Shown here: positions 21,886 to 32,910 of the stretch, one piece after another
Numbering within the stretch: position 1 is the first letter of the stretch
How the letters are laid out: each line of letters starts with the position of its first letter
Assembly: GCA_019054805.1 (NCBI GenBank)
Contig: JAHQIY010000002.1
Location: 3,720,001 to 3,784,000 of the forward strand
From: Brachionus manjavacas
Lineage: Eukaryota; Rotifera; Eurotatoria; Ploima; Brachionidae
Length of the DNA stretch: 64,000 nt
Direction of reading: 5' to 3'
Position numbers and translations under genes: made by a program
Notes under the pieces: model-generated
What the model saw: only the letters and a program-made list of their open reading frames with translations
The model's database searches: none
What the model was told of the DNA's origin: nothing

Positions 21886-24660
21886 TCAATCTTGTTTCTT
21901 TTTATCATTTTCTTCATTCTTGATCAATTTTACTGCAGGCCTCAAAAATACAATCAATAAATGAGCCAATATAAAATACTGCAGTCGATATAAATTTATC
22001 ATACTATATAAAATTGTCATTATTAGGTTTGTAAGAAGCAATAAAGAGACTATTTTTTTATCAAGACTAAATTTTTGTATCATACCAGCATCAAACTTTA
22101 TCCAATTCAAGATTACGATTACAAAAAAACCTTGAGCTGCTTCCATTGCGCAATCTTCGAACAATGAACTCATCGGCTGAATGCTGAAATTGCCAATCGA
22201 TTTTGCCCATACAATCAGACCTGGAACGTTTAGAACTAACAAAAAATACATGAACAATAATCTTGTTTGTTCGAACAAATCTTTTTCGTTCAGTAATATT
22301 GATAAAAATTCGGCATAAAATAAAATGCAAATAGCTAAGGTAGATGAAAAGAACCCTGCGGTAGCAGACAAAACCAAAGCGAAAATTCTAAGAAAAATTT
22401 TCACATTTTTAGATTTAAAAAAAGGCAAAATTTTTAAAATGAAACCATTCATAAAAATCCTGATAACAGTTGAAACTGCAGCGATGAAAAATGATAGAAT
22501 TAATAATATTATGTATGATGATAAATGTAACATAAGAGGCAAAAAAATAAAATTAAGACTTTCGAATTCTAAAATTTCAAAGTCTGTTTCTAAATAGTTT
22601 GGCAAAAAATTTAGGGAAATTAAAATCACGATTAAGAAAAGGTGATTTTTAAGCTCTCGATTGTGATGTTCTAAAAAAACACTGGAAATAGCTGGATTTA
22701 TTCTAAGTGAAATTATGTCATAGAATTGCAAAATAGCAGTCAAAAAAGCGGGAAAAAATATACCATAAAATCTAATGAATTGACCTAAAGAGCCTATCAA
22801 GTTAAATTTAAAACTTAATGCATAATCATCGCCATTTATTTGAGCTAAGTTTTTAGTCGATTTAAGCAAATGTTTGGGATCAAATTTAATTAAATCAATA
22901 TAAGATGGTTCGCTATTATCAATATTCTTACTGAGCTTGATAGTGACATTTTTTGACTTTGTCTGTATTGATTCCGAATTCACAATTTGCTTTACATTCT
23001 GTTCGTAAAATATGACCATCAAACAACTGGCCAGAAGAGGAGCTTTTTTATTTTCTATTTCTTTTCGCAGAAATAAATCACATGCATTTTTCAGAGGAAT
23101 TTTTTCAATATTGTACACTTGGAATACATTTTTTATACTTGGCAAATAAAATCTTGAAAAAACTAAATTTGAATTTAGCTTAATATCTCCAAGTTCGCCA
23201 CTCAAATAATTAAATCTCTCTTGCTTTTTGTACCAGTCTAATTTTAGAATAATTTGATGGGCCGCTTTGGCCAAACGCACCGGTATTTTGATTAATAAAA
23301 AATTGTACTTTTGCATCAATTCAATTAGAGTGTTTACATTAATAACTTTTAAAGTCATATCTTTATTTTCATATAATGGCGGCAAAATTTGACCAAATCG
23401 AGATACCAAATCAATGGGATTTAAACAGTACATTTGTTCAATTCTTTCACACAAAACAATTGAATATTTTTCATTTAAATTCGTGTAAATAAACAAAGAG
23501 TCAAAGTTACTTTTTAAAACACTTAAATCAAACACTACTGACTTTGGGTCTTTGGAATTGTAAGAGTTGAATTCAAAAAAAAAATCCGATTTTTGCACTA
23601 TATTCGACAATTGGTCATCAATTTTAATCCTATCCATTTTAGCACTTTTTTCCATTCCATCAAAATGTTTGCTCAGAATAGCTTGTCTTATCTGTTTGTT
23701 TTCATGAATTTGTCCTGTTTTCGAATCTACCAATTCAAATAAGGCCCTGGTGACTGTTAAGATCAGCTCTCTGCACCAGGCCATGCATCGATGATCAATT
23801 GAGCGCCAAACAAAAGGAATAGAAGGCGTGTATGACGATATTACTGTTGCCATTGATTTACCACTCCAGTCTTTAATGTTACTTAGGCCGCTTCGTACCA
23901 AAATATCTCTGTGGCCACCATAAAGTGATACCAAAACAACATTTTTAAGCCCATTTTCGCTAGAATTAAGCCAATAGGTATTTATGTCTTGGTATATTTG
24001 GGACATTTTGGAATCAATATTGACAACTGGTCGAATATGAGGACTCGATTTGGTTATTATTGTGTCAACACTGTTCAAATCAAATGAATCATCATGGTGT
24101 GGTAGTAAGATATTACGGGCTACAATTCCTCCCATCGAATTTCCGATAATAAGAACTTTTTTTGGCCTGTTTTGATCTGGTATCTTATCAAATAGAGATA
24201 GAATTTTTTGAATGCATCTTCGAGCATACAGGGTCTGTTTTTCAATAACTGGACCGTACAAAGCACTAAGTTCTTCATTAAAACTGATTGTAAAATAGAG
24301 GAATTTTTTCTTTGGATTTTTGGTTTTGCTTTTGTCCAACGAAACCGAGGCCAGGCTTCTAACTTGCATGTGAGAATCCGCATTGCCGGTAATGAATAAA
24401 ACTGGAACTAGGCCGGGCTCGGTAAAGCGTAAGCTTTCGAATTTTTGACAGAAATAACCTTCACAATAAAGATAAAGTTTGTAATTGGCGAAATCAGAAT
24501 CGTCATCCAGATTGATCGGAATCAAACGCGGATACTCGTACATGTATGTCATTGAACATTCATTTTGGTCAAAATTTTTCAGGTAATCCACTATGCCGAA
24601 TCCTAAAGACACGGTGATAATTGCCACAAGTATTAAACGGATAAATGTTCTTATAAACAT
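21886..24660 (-). CDS. PGAP1: GPI inositol-deacylase, PGAP1/Bst1 family, 924 aa
   Basis: PGAP1 removes the acyl chain from the inositol of GPI anchors in the endoplasmic reticulum, which licenses export of GPI-anchored proteins. Residues 1-25 form an N-terminal membrane anchor. The lumenal alpha/beta-hydrolase follows: PVLFITGNADSHMQVRSLAS (86-105), FNEELSALYG (127-136), nucleophile motif GNSMGG (173-178, Ser175), SSPHIRPV (205-212), YGGHRDILVRSGL (247-259) and SIDH with the likely catalytic His290. Several hydrophobic helices occupy the last third, as in the family. Length equals the usual ~920 residues. The family normally has GHSMGG; Asn replaces His just before the nucleophile. The gene is intronless here although animal PGAP1 genes usually have many introns. 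Assignment is firm. Confidence 0.93.
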   Translation of the reverse strand: MFIRTFIRLILVAIITVSLGFGIVDYLKNFDQNECSMTYMYEYPRLIPINLDDDSDFANYKLYLYCEGYFCQKFESLRFTEPGLVPVLFITGNADSHMQVRSLASVSLDKSKTKNPKKKFLYFTISFNEELSALYGPVIEKQTLYARRCIQKILSLFDKIPDQNRPKKVLIIGNSMGGIVARNILLPHHDDSFDLNSVDTIITKSSPHIRPVVNIDSKMSQIYQDINTYWLNSSENGLKNVVLVSLYGGHRDILVRSGLSNIKDWSGKSMATVISSYTPSIPFVWRSIDHRCMAWCRELILTVTRALFELVDSKTGQIHENKQIRQAILSKHFDGMEKSAKMDRIKIDDQLSNIVQKSDFFFEFNSYNSKDPKSVVFDLSVLKSNFDSLFIYTNLNEKYSIVLCERIEQMYCLNPIDLVSRFGQILPPLYENKDMTLKVINVNTLIELMQKYNFLLIKIPVRLAKAAHQIILKLDWYKKQERFNYLSGELGDIKLNSNLVFSRFYLPSIKNVFQVYNIEKIPLKNACDLFLRKEIENKKAPLLASCLMVIFYEQNVKQIVNSESIQTKSKNVTIKLSKNIDNSEPSYIDLIKFDPKHLLKSTKNLAQINGDDYALSFKFNLIGSLGQFIRFYGIFFPAFLTAILQFYDIISLRINPAISSVFLEHHNRELKNHLFLIVILISLNFLPNYLETDFEILEFESLNFIFLPLMLHLSSYIILLILSFFIAAVSTVIRIFMNGFILKILPFFKSKNVKIFLRIFALVLSATAGFFSSTLAICILFYAEFLSILLNEKDLFEQTRLLFMYFLLVLNVPGLIVWAKSIGNFSIQPMSSLFEDCAMEAAQGFFVIVILNWIKFDAGMIQKFSLDKKIVSLLLLTNLIMTILYSMINLYRLQYFILAHLLIVFLRPAVKLIKNEENDKKKQD

Positions 24661-24843
24661 TTTAAACTATCGTGAAATTTTTATTTCTTTAAATATTTTT
24701 AAAATGTATTAATAAATTAACAAAATTCAAAAATGCTAATTTTTTTGCCTTTTATTTGATTAAAATAAACCAAAAAATGTTTTTTGCTAAAAATTAATAA
24801 AAAATTCGAACACTTAATTTATTGTTTAAATTAAAATATGAAT

Positions 24844-25365
24844 TTAATAAATTTTAAGTTTAGGTTGAATCACAAGTTCTTCACTAAACGAATCATCAAT
24901 CAAATTATCTACTAAAAGACTAAAAAAATAATCACCAGAATCAATTATTGACTCAAAATACCATCCAATATGTATTAAACATTGCGGACACAAACAAATT
25001 GTCCACTTATAGTCCGGAAACCATGTATTACTCAAACTTTTAGTCTCATTTAGCATGCGAACATTGGCTCCTAGAAAATTTGCTACTTCGAAACGATGTC
25101 CCATAGGGTTTTCAAGTAATTGAATCATTGTTAGACCTTTTTGATTCAAATAAGAAAATGTTTCATCTTGGATTTTGATAAATCCTGAGTGCAAAAGTGA
25201 GCTATTCCAAGACATTAAAGAATAAGGACTCTTTTTGATAGTCAAGTGTTTTACTGAAGTCAATTGGTGTCCACATTTCTTGCATAACAAACTAAAATCT
25301 ACATCATTGTCGGTAATTGTTAAAATTATGATGCACAAATAAATCAAAATTATACGTAAGATCAT
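24844..25365 (-). CDS. Secreted stand-alone CULT-domain protein (cereblon thalidomide-binding fold), 173 aa
   Basis: An N-terminal hydrophobic signal (about 1-19) precedes a single CULT domain, the ligand-binding fold of cereblon. Zinc ligands are Cys28 and Cys31 (CKKCG) and Cys126 and Cys129 (CPQC). The aromatic cage is Trp115, Trp121 and Trp135 (TWFPDYKWTI and IGWYFES). Their 6- and 14-residue spacing, and Asn86 29 residues before the first Trp, equal the spacing of human cereblon Asn351, Trp380, Trp386 and Trp400. No Lon-like or DDB1-binding region is present, so it is not a ubiquitin-ligase receptor. It probably binds a small cyclic or modified ligand in the secretory pathway or outside the cell. 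It lies 183 bp from the PGAP1 start, same strand. Confidence 0.88.
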   Translation of the reverse strand: MILRIILIYLCIIILTITDNDVDFSLLCKKCGHQLTSVKHLTIKKSPYSLMSWNSSLLHSGFIKIQDETFSYLNQKGLTMIQLLENPMGHRFEVANFLGANVRMLNETKSLSNTWFPDYKWTICLCPQCLIHIGWYFESIIDSGDYFFSLLVDNLIDDSFSEELVIQPKLKIY

Positions 25366-25929
25366 TTTTTTAAATACTAATTTTTCAAATATAAAATAAA
25401 AAATTCAAATACCAAATTATGTAGACTGATAAATTCGGTAAACTAAAATTATTAACTTAACTAAATGCTCAAAATTTTTGTAAAGATTCTATCAAAAAAT
25501 GACAATTAAAAAAATTAAATAACATTAAAAAATTTTTCTATGTATGTACATTTTTTTTAAAGGGATAACTATCGTCACATATTAAACTAAATGTGTTTTC
25601 TTTTTACTTAATTTTAAACTCAATTGAGCAGTAGCTACTTATGATTGTAATGAGAAATCTCAAAATAATTATATATAGATAGAATATTTAGGATAAGTAA
25701 ATTAAAAACCAATAAAATAGTTACGAATAAATCATTCGGGAAAATAATAAGAAGCGCAAAGGTAACATAAGAAATTTGAATATTCGATGTAATAGTTTAA
25801 TTTGATTATAAAAGATTAATTATTTTAAAAATGTTTTATTTAAAAATGTAAAATTTTGGCCAAATTATTTGTTTATTTGTTTATCTGTACCGAGCTAATT
25901 TCAATAAATATTATTAATTTTTTTGATTG
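25366..25929. other. Intergenic, no gene seen
   Basis: AT-rich sequence between the CULT gene start and a LINE fragment; would contain the CULT gene promoter. No motif is evident. Confidence 0.4.
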
Positions 25930-27425
25930 TCGGTGGATCTGGTCTGTACAGATTTTGCGAAAGCATTCGATATAGTTACTCATAATAAGCTTTTGTATTA
26001 GCTTAGGTCTTATGGTTATGGTGAACGTATGATAAAATGGATCACATCATTTTTGAAGGGTAGAACTCTGAAAGGAGTACTTGGTGAAACATGTTCAGAT
26101 TGGAAAGATTTGATAAGTGGATTGCCTCAGGGTCAGTACTTGGGCCATTACTTTTTGTTATTTACATTAATGACATGTTACAAGAGTTTCAGCTCGATTC
26201 TCAGTCTACAATCTGATTTAGACATCATATGTAGATGGTCAAAGGACTGGTCTGCATCACTGAATATTGATAAGTTTTACATATCATTGGCAGCATGAAT
26301 ACAAAATTTGATTACACTATCGATTCAAAACCGCTCAGCAAGTCTTTTTGCGAAAGGGACTTAGGTATATATATCCAAAGTGACTTGAAATAGGATTCTC
26401 AAATCAAAAATGTGATTGTAAGAGCAAACTGTTTATTGGGAATGATCCGAAGATCTTTCAAATTCTAGCAGCAAAAATAGTAAGACTGCTGTCCTGTTCA
26501 CTTGTCAGACCTCATTTGGAATATGTCATCAGCTCTTGGTTTCCAAACTTAGAAAAAGATATAGATGAGATAGAAAAAGTGCAACGTAGGACAACGCGGT
26601 AAGTACCTGAGCTTGCATATTTGGAGTATCCACAGCGGCTATCTAGGCTGAAATTACCAAGTCTAAAAATGAGAAAGATACGTGGAGACCTAATTAAAAT
26701 GTTCAAACTAGTGAACAAAATGGAGATTGTGAATTCCAGTAAAGGTTTAAACTACAGCTTAAACACTAGACCTGACAGTAATTACGTAATTTTGTAAAAT
26801 TGAAATAATTTCGCACTTTTTAAAAAAAAAATGAATTTTTTTTATGCCTCAATATTTATTTTCAAAATTATGTTTAAAAAAATTTACCATAATTTACGTA
26901 AATTTTGGTAAAATGTATTCAATTTAATGGTAAAAAATAGTAAAATGTCAAAATTATATTAAACATTTAAAAAAAGGTTAAAATTGAAAATTTAAAATAA
27001 AGTTTTAATTAATTGAAATTAAAATCTAGATAATTAAAGTAATAGAAAATCAAGGAGGTTGATCAAGCAGTTAAAAAGCATAAAAATTTACGATATTTTT
27101 TTTAACGTAAAAAATGTAAATAAAAATTTATTTCAAAATGATTTCAAATTTTAGTAAATTTACATAAATTTACGTTTTTTTACTTTTGTAAATTTACGTA
27201 AATTTTACAATATTTTACGTAAAATTTCGTAAATTTACTATTTTTTGCGTAAATAATCGTAAATTACTATTATTATACGGAACACCACTTCATAATCAAA
27301 ATCAAATATCTTCCAAAATATTAAGTCAAAGCCAAAAATGAAAATTAAAGCAAACAAGGAACTGTCAGAAGTAAATTAGACAGTTTTAAATTTAATAGTA
27401 ATGATGTATTAAAAGCAGGCACTTA
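25930..27425 (+). mobile_element. Decayed CR1/jockey-like LINE reverse transcriptase
   Basis: Plus-strand frames give DLVCTDFAKAFDIVTHNKLL, SGLPQGQ (frameshift) VLGPLLFVIYINDML, then WSKDWSASLNIDKF, ERDLGIYI, LVRPHLEYVISSWFPN, LPSLKMRKIRGDLIKMFKLV and, after an inserted element, VRSKLDSFKFNSND near 27366-27424. These are the ordered RT motifs and thumb of CR1/jockey LINEs. The FADD catalytic segment is deleted between about 26200 and 26220, and stops and frameshifts are frequent. The copy is dead. A palindromic MITE-like sequence splits it at 26777-27269. Confidence 0.8.
26777..27269. mobile_element. TTACGTAAA-rich MITE-like insertion inside the LINE
   Basis: Ends are inverted: AGTAATTACGTAATT on the left and, as reverse complement, AGTAATTTACG on the right. 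The interior is full of TTTACGTAAATTTTGGTAAA-like blocks, which also occur at 33770-33960, 52006-52860 and 59035-59095. The LINE protein frame resumes just beyond. No ORF inside. Confidence 0.5.
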
Positions 27426-27539
27426 AAAAAATCCAATTATTTTCTTAAAAAAATATGTTAAAAAAATAAGAATTTACTTAAATAATCTTAGCTCTTATTT
27501 TGACCTTAAATTCAAACAGTATTTCTTTTTTCAGTTTTT

Positions 27540-27632
27540 TTCTATGCGTCATGTGCATAGGTGACCTCCTAGGAAGCCACCTCCGCAAGCAAGTCTTGCT
27601 GGAGCTTATTTTTATTATTATTATTATTCTAT
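27540..27632 (+). mobile_element. LINE 3' tail ending in an (ATT)n microsatellite
   Basis: A more GC-rich block, with CTCCGCAAGCAAGTCTTGCT forming a small hairpin, leads into about six ATT repeats. A related block ending in the same microsatellite occurs inverted at 28693-28925. CR1-type LINEs end this way, so this is probably the 3' end of the LINE at 25930-27425. Confidence 0.5.
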
Positions 27633-28692
27633 TTCTTCTATAGAATTTGTTTGGTGACGTATTATGTTCGGCTACATTTATTTTTCTTTGGTCACGGAAT
27701 AATTTAATTGAAATTTATGCTTCTAAAATTAAAAAAAAAAGTTCAAAAAAGCCTACCTTAATTTTTGAAAACTAAATATTTTAATCGAATTGATTGTGAA
27801 ATTTAATAAAAATTGTTTAATTAATGTAAACATTTATGTAAAAGTGTTTTAATGATGTGCAAAATCTCAGCAAATTGCATTAGGCTAGAATATTTCAAAA
27901 TTTAATTTTTGTAAATCTTCAGAGTTCAACAGACTTGGATTTTAATTGATTTATTATTATAACTTTGTATATTGCAACATGCTGTAGACCTATTTTAACT
28001 TAAAGAAAAAGATTATTCAATTTTTTATCAGTTTTTCAATTCTTTTTAGCTGAATTTCACAAAACCACACTCCAGTCAAACCCTCGAATAACTTTTGTAA
28101 TACAACCAAAAATAAATTAATAAAAAAAATTAAACATTATTTTTTAAGTTTATTTTTAAAAAATTTGTCTTTTATGCTTTCATTTCGTTAAAAGAAAATT
28201 TTTACAGACTATTCATTATTTTAATTGAAAACTAAAATCTTTTTTTTTCTCTTAATTATTACAACAATGAACGTATTTGTCAATGCCATCATTATCTATT
28301 TGATTGAAAAATTTCATTAAATATAACCGAACTTCTTGTAACTTTTTTATTTTTCATGATTGCATAGTAATTTTAACAAAAATTTTGTTTGATTTTGTTA
28401 AAAACTAATGTCGGATAATTAAAATAATTTCCATGAAATTTTATTCAGTATAATAAATTTTATAAGTTGATTGAGATAATTAGGGAATACAGAAATTATC
28501 CGATATTTTATTTCGGACACTGGAGATGATTTATCATGTAAATATATAATGAAGTAAAGGAAAATCTGAGTATGATCAGAGTTCCGAAAATTACGGATAA
28601 TCGAAGGTCAGATCATCGAGACTTGACTGTAATTCAGTATAATAAATCAGAAAATCAATATTTTCCATTTTTAATCCAATTCTAACTATTTT
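27633..28692. other. Intergenic, no gene seen
   Basis: AT-rich with no conserved frame. Both ends are bounded by retroelement tails. Confidence 0.4.
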
Positions 28693-28925
28693 CTCGATTT
28701 AATAATAATAATAATAATACAAGTTACAACAAGCTAGCAAGCTAGACTTGCGAAGATGAGAAACAGTAGGATCCCATCTATGGTAACTGTGGTTTGTACA
28801 TTGTGTTTAGAGCACAGTCACTTCCAGCTCTGCCTTCATCGCACTGAAGATTGATTATTCCTTAGGTCACCATTTCCTCGTATCGATTCTACCGAGCCTC
28901 AGGACTTCATTCATGGTAGGTTTCT
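28693..28925 (-). mobile_element. Second retroelement 3' tail, inverted
   Basis: On the minus strand a GC-richer block of about 200 bp reads through TTCGCAAGTCTAGCTTGCTA and ends in six ATT repeats (plus strand 28699-28720). Base composition differs sharply from the flanks and the end resembles 27540-27632. No protein is evident, so a LINE 3' untranslated region or a SINE tail is likely. Confidence 0.45.
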
Positions 28926-29772
28926 CCTTATGATTTTTAATTATTTGTGTTCTTTATTTACTATTAGTTGCATTTATCTTAAATTATTTTTATTTCATTA
29001 TTATTTTCATTAATTAAATAGTTCATTAAATTTCATTAACAATTAGATTAAAATATTTTGTATAAACATTAAGATGTACTTTTTTTTTTTTAGTTTCTGA
29101 ATTTTAAAAAGTTAAAAGTACACATCTCAATTCAATTTGAACTTAAACACTATTTTTATTTTGTTTACAGATTCAATTATTTTTAATAAATCAAAAATTC
29201 GATAATTATTTATGAATTAAAAAAATAGAATAGAAATGTATTTGTTTTTTTTTTACTAATCTTATTTTATCTTTGTTGTAAATTAATAAAAAAACGCTTG
29301 TTTTATTTCCAAGCAAGCATTTTATTCTACCTTTCATTTAATTTTATTTCTCTTTTGAACATTGTTTTTCTAACACAGGTATTTTAAAGACCTTAGTTAT
29401 ATTTTTGTAAAATTTTTTAAATATTTAAGCTCATATTGTTTTTAATAGGTTTTCAAAAAATAAAAAAAGAAATTATTTTCTAAACAAGAAACAACATTAG
29501 AGAATAAAAAAATTTAAAAAACAAATAATGAAAATTCAAAGAGTTCTGCTGCTTTATAGCTACCTTGAAGCTATGTCAACCCAAATTAGCATATAATTTT
29601 TTTTGTTTATTTTGAAATTCTATTAAAAATTTAAACCCTCTTGATTAAGTTTATCCTTTGATAAGTTGTTAGCTAATATCGAAAGTGTTTCCTTTAACAA
29701 TATTAAAAGCTTGAAAAGTCTTAATTAACTAATAGTTTAGTTTTATTTAGTTATTATAAAATATTAGAGATA
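28926..29772. other. Intergenic / promoter region of the 29778 gene
   Basis: AT-rich; no TATA box or other motif could be singled out with confidence, and nothing codes. Confidence 0.4.
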
Positions 29773-29781
29773 ATGAAATGA
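29773..29781 (+). promoter_or_regulatory. Two-codon upstream ORF overlapping the start codon
   Basis: ATG AAA TGA (29773-29781) overlaps the chosen start ATG (29778-29780) as ATGA. Such an overlap can permit termination-reinitiation or reduce initiation. Transcript start is unknown, so its use is inference. Confidence 0.35.
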
Positions 29782-32700
29782 GTTTATTAGACGATTTATT
29801 ACTTTTAAAGCCAAAACCCTTTCAGCCTTTGTACTCAGGTTCGTACCATCAAAAATTTTCGATTCTTTTTTTTTCTAATTTTTGATTTTTAGGTAAAGTA
29901 AGGCCCAGTTTTAATTATTTAAATGCTAAAAAGAAATTAGATCGTCCTAAGACATCTGCGACAGCCTCGAACGCATCTCCAGACTTTTCTTCCTCTCCTC
30001 TTCGACCGTATTCCTCAAGTAATAACTTTAGCCGTCGACAGTCAACTGTGCGAAGTACATCTGGCCGAAATCCTCCATCTCTCCATCGGTTAAATGATGA
30101 TTTACCTATTGAAACTGATGACAATTCGGTTAATATATCGCTTTTTAATCTCGATAGTGTGCAAAATTTTGAAATCAAAGATCGTAAAGAACACGGAAAA
30201 TTTAATTATTTCAGTTATTTCGAGAGGTATATGAATAGAATTGCTAAACGAAAAATACCATCTTATTTGTTACCTAGGTAAGTTTTTTTAAAGTTTTTGA
30301 ATACTAAAAATATGTTTTATAATTAGATTTATCAAATAAATGTTTGACACATTAGATTCTTAAAAATTACCAAAAATAAATAGCAATTTTTTTTCATCTA
30401 TTCCATTGTTTCTTTTAAAATGTTCTTTATAAATTTAATTTTTACTATTTATCAAATTTTTTGAATAATTTACCATAAATGTAAAATTTTTCATTTTTAC
30501 TATTTTTTTTTAAAGTCTTTTTTAAAAAATTAATAGAGGTTAAAGCTTAAAAAAAAAATTTAAATAAAAAACGTTTTGGTTTATTAATTAATTTAAAAAA
30601 AAAAATTCATGATAATAGATTATGTAAAATTAGTTGCATCGAAGGAAAATTTTTTTTGTTTTTTGATTTTTCAATCAAATAAATTCAATGCTCATTTGAA
30701 GTGTAATATTATGAAAATCCATTTTATTTTCATTTATACCCGGAAAAATAATCAATTTAAAGAATTCCAAATTTTAAATTATTTTAAAATAGGGATTTAT
30801 TAATAAATATTTTTTTTCATTTATTTTAAAAGTGAATTTCATGAATTATTTTAAGCATTTTTTTTTATTTAATACTTCGATGTTTGGTTAAATTCTTCTT
30901 GAAATACTCTGTTAGAGAAAATAGCTCAGGAATCATTTAAAGTTTTCTAATCAAAAATTTTATCCAGAAAATCTCGCAGCAGAACATCCTAAATTTAGTA
31001 AAATTTATCCTGAATGTAATTTTCTGCAAAATCGACTTCATGATGAGAATTTTCAACAGAGCAGGATTATTTAAATTTTTTTAGTAAAAAATAATATTCT
31101 CTTTATGAATATTTAAATAATAAATTTAGAATAAAATTCTAAAAAAATTTAATTTTAATGCTGCAGTAAGGTTATCTTAAAAAGTTTTATTATCATTATT
31201 TTTTCTCTAAATATTAAAAAAAATTTAATCTACACAAGTGACATAATAAATTGTAACATGAATTGATAGAGAATTTTAGAGTTATAATAGAAATGAAAAA
31301 AAAAGCGAGATTAACTACTTTTACCATTCTTGCACGTCTTTCAAGTCTAGTTTTAAATTTACTATAAATAGTTTCGAGGCTCAAATTGATAAAGAAATGT
31401 TCAAATTGAATTCATAAGGACTGCAATAGCCTTAATGATTAAGCACAAAATTTGCGCTGATATGAAGCACTATACCTCAGTAACTACTACTGCTACTATT
31501 AAAACTGTCATTTTTATCAATATTTTCTTAATTATTTAATTATGTTTATTCATAAAAAATATAAATTTATAGATCGATTAAAAACAGTCTTATTGATTAT
31601 TAATTAAACTATAACATCAAGTGATTTAAAAAAGACTTGAAGTTCATTTTTTTAGACCACCCTCTGAACTAGCTGACAAACCGGAACCAACTCTATACGA
31701 ATTGCTTGATGACTCAGAGCAATTTGAAGTTTGGAACCAATATTATGTGGAAGAAGCGCTTCCTTTTCGCATTAGATCCAATTCAACTGGACATGACCAA
31801 AAGCTAATTGGATCACAGGCCGGCTTGAAACGCCGCCACAGTATCGAATGCTTTATAGAAAAATATATATCTCGAAAGCTAATAGTTGCAAAAGATTCTA
31901 AATTAAAAGATAAACAAAAAAATTTTGATTTAAACTCAATGAAAAGCTTGCTAACCGAGAATGACTATGACAAATTCAATCATGGAACAATGGAGATTAA
32001 ATCGCCTGAAATATATTCTCTTGGTTCTGTTCAATTAAAGAAAAAAACACCAAAATTCAATCTACACAATCCAAGTTTGAGTCATATGATTGAGAACCAA
32101 GATCCTATAAAAAAGAAATACCTGCACGTGGAATCCAAACTAGCAAAATATTTGTCCGAAAGCAGGGAACGACACTCTAACAATTCGTTTATGAATACCA
32201 GCCGCTCTAAATCAGCCATCCAGCACCATTATATTTCCACAAACGAAATAGATTCATATAAAAAGCCTAAATCTGCTCATCTAAGATTAAGCAAGCATTT
32301 GGAAGCAAAGATTAGGGAAGATGTGCACCGTAATAGAGGCCCTATCTACTATGGCGAATTAAGGAAAGAAAATTTGAATATGTACAGCTCTAGGAGCAAG
32401 CTGGGACAAAAAGACAAATTTTTGTACATATTTGAATGGCTTGAGAAAATGAAAGACGGAGAATGTGGGCATTTTTTTAAAAATCCGTTCAAAAAAAATG
32501 TGTGTGTGAATACAGATAATGAGCTCAGAAATAAAGATCATTCTGATGAGTATAGAGTAGAGTCGATTATTTGGGACAAAAAGCGGAAAATAGACCCATT
32601 TGACAATCCCAAAAATCACTCAGTTAAAGAAAGGCTTCCTAAACGACTCAATTCAGCTTTGGCTCTGAATGGTTTCTACGAAACAATGGAAAAACAGACA

Positions 32701-32910
32701 TTGGCTAGCAAAAAAAATTATCTAAATTGCATTCAGTTGAACAAGAAAATACTTCTCAATAAAACGTTTGATTCCACAACTGAAGGCTATTTGAACACCG
32801 GAGAAGAGCTATTGAAAAAACAGTCACATGTTAAACAAAAATTAGCCAGAGAAAAAAAGATGAACGATGTTTTACTAACTAGAATGAAATTGGACTTATT
32901 TATCTTGTGA
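29778..32910 (+). CDS. Uncharacterised 566-aa basic protein, three exons
   Basis: Exons 29778-29838, 29893-30277 and 31656-32910 join in frame (phases 1 and 2) with GT-AG introns of 54 and 1,378 bp. The protein starts MSLLDDLLLLKPKPFQPLYS. Residues ~30-90 are serine/proline/arginine-rich and probably disordered. A denser segment follows across the exon 2/3 join (YFERYMNRIAKRKIPSYLLP, then YELLDDSEQFEVWNQYYVEE), and the rest is long, lysine-rich and helical without signal peptide or membrane segment. The C-terminus is MNDVLLTRMKLDLFIL. I recognise no domain. The composition would suit a cytoskeletal or ciliary structural protein, but that is only a guess. The exon structure is well supported by frame continuity. 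Confidence 0.75.
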
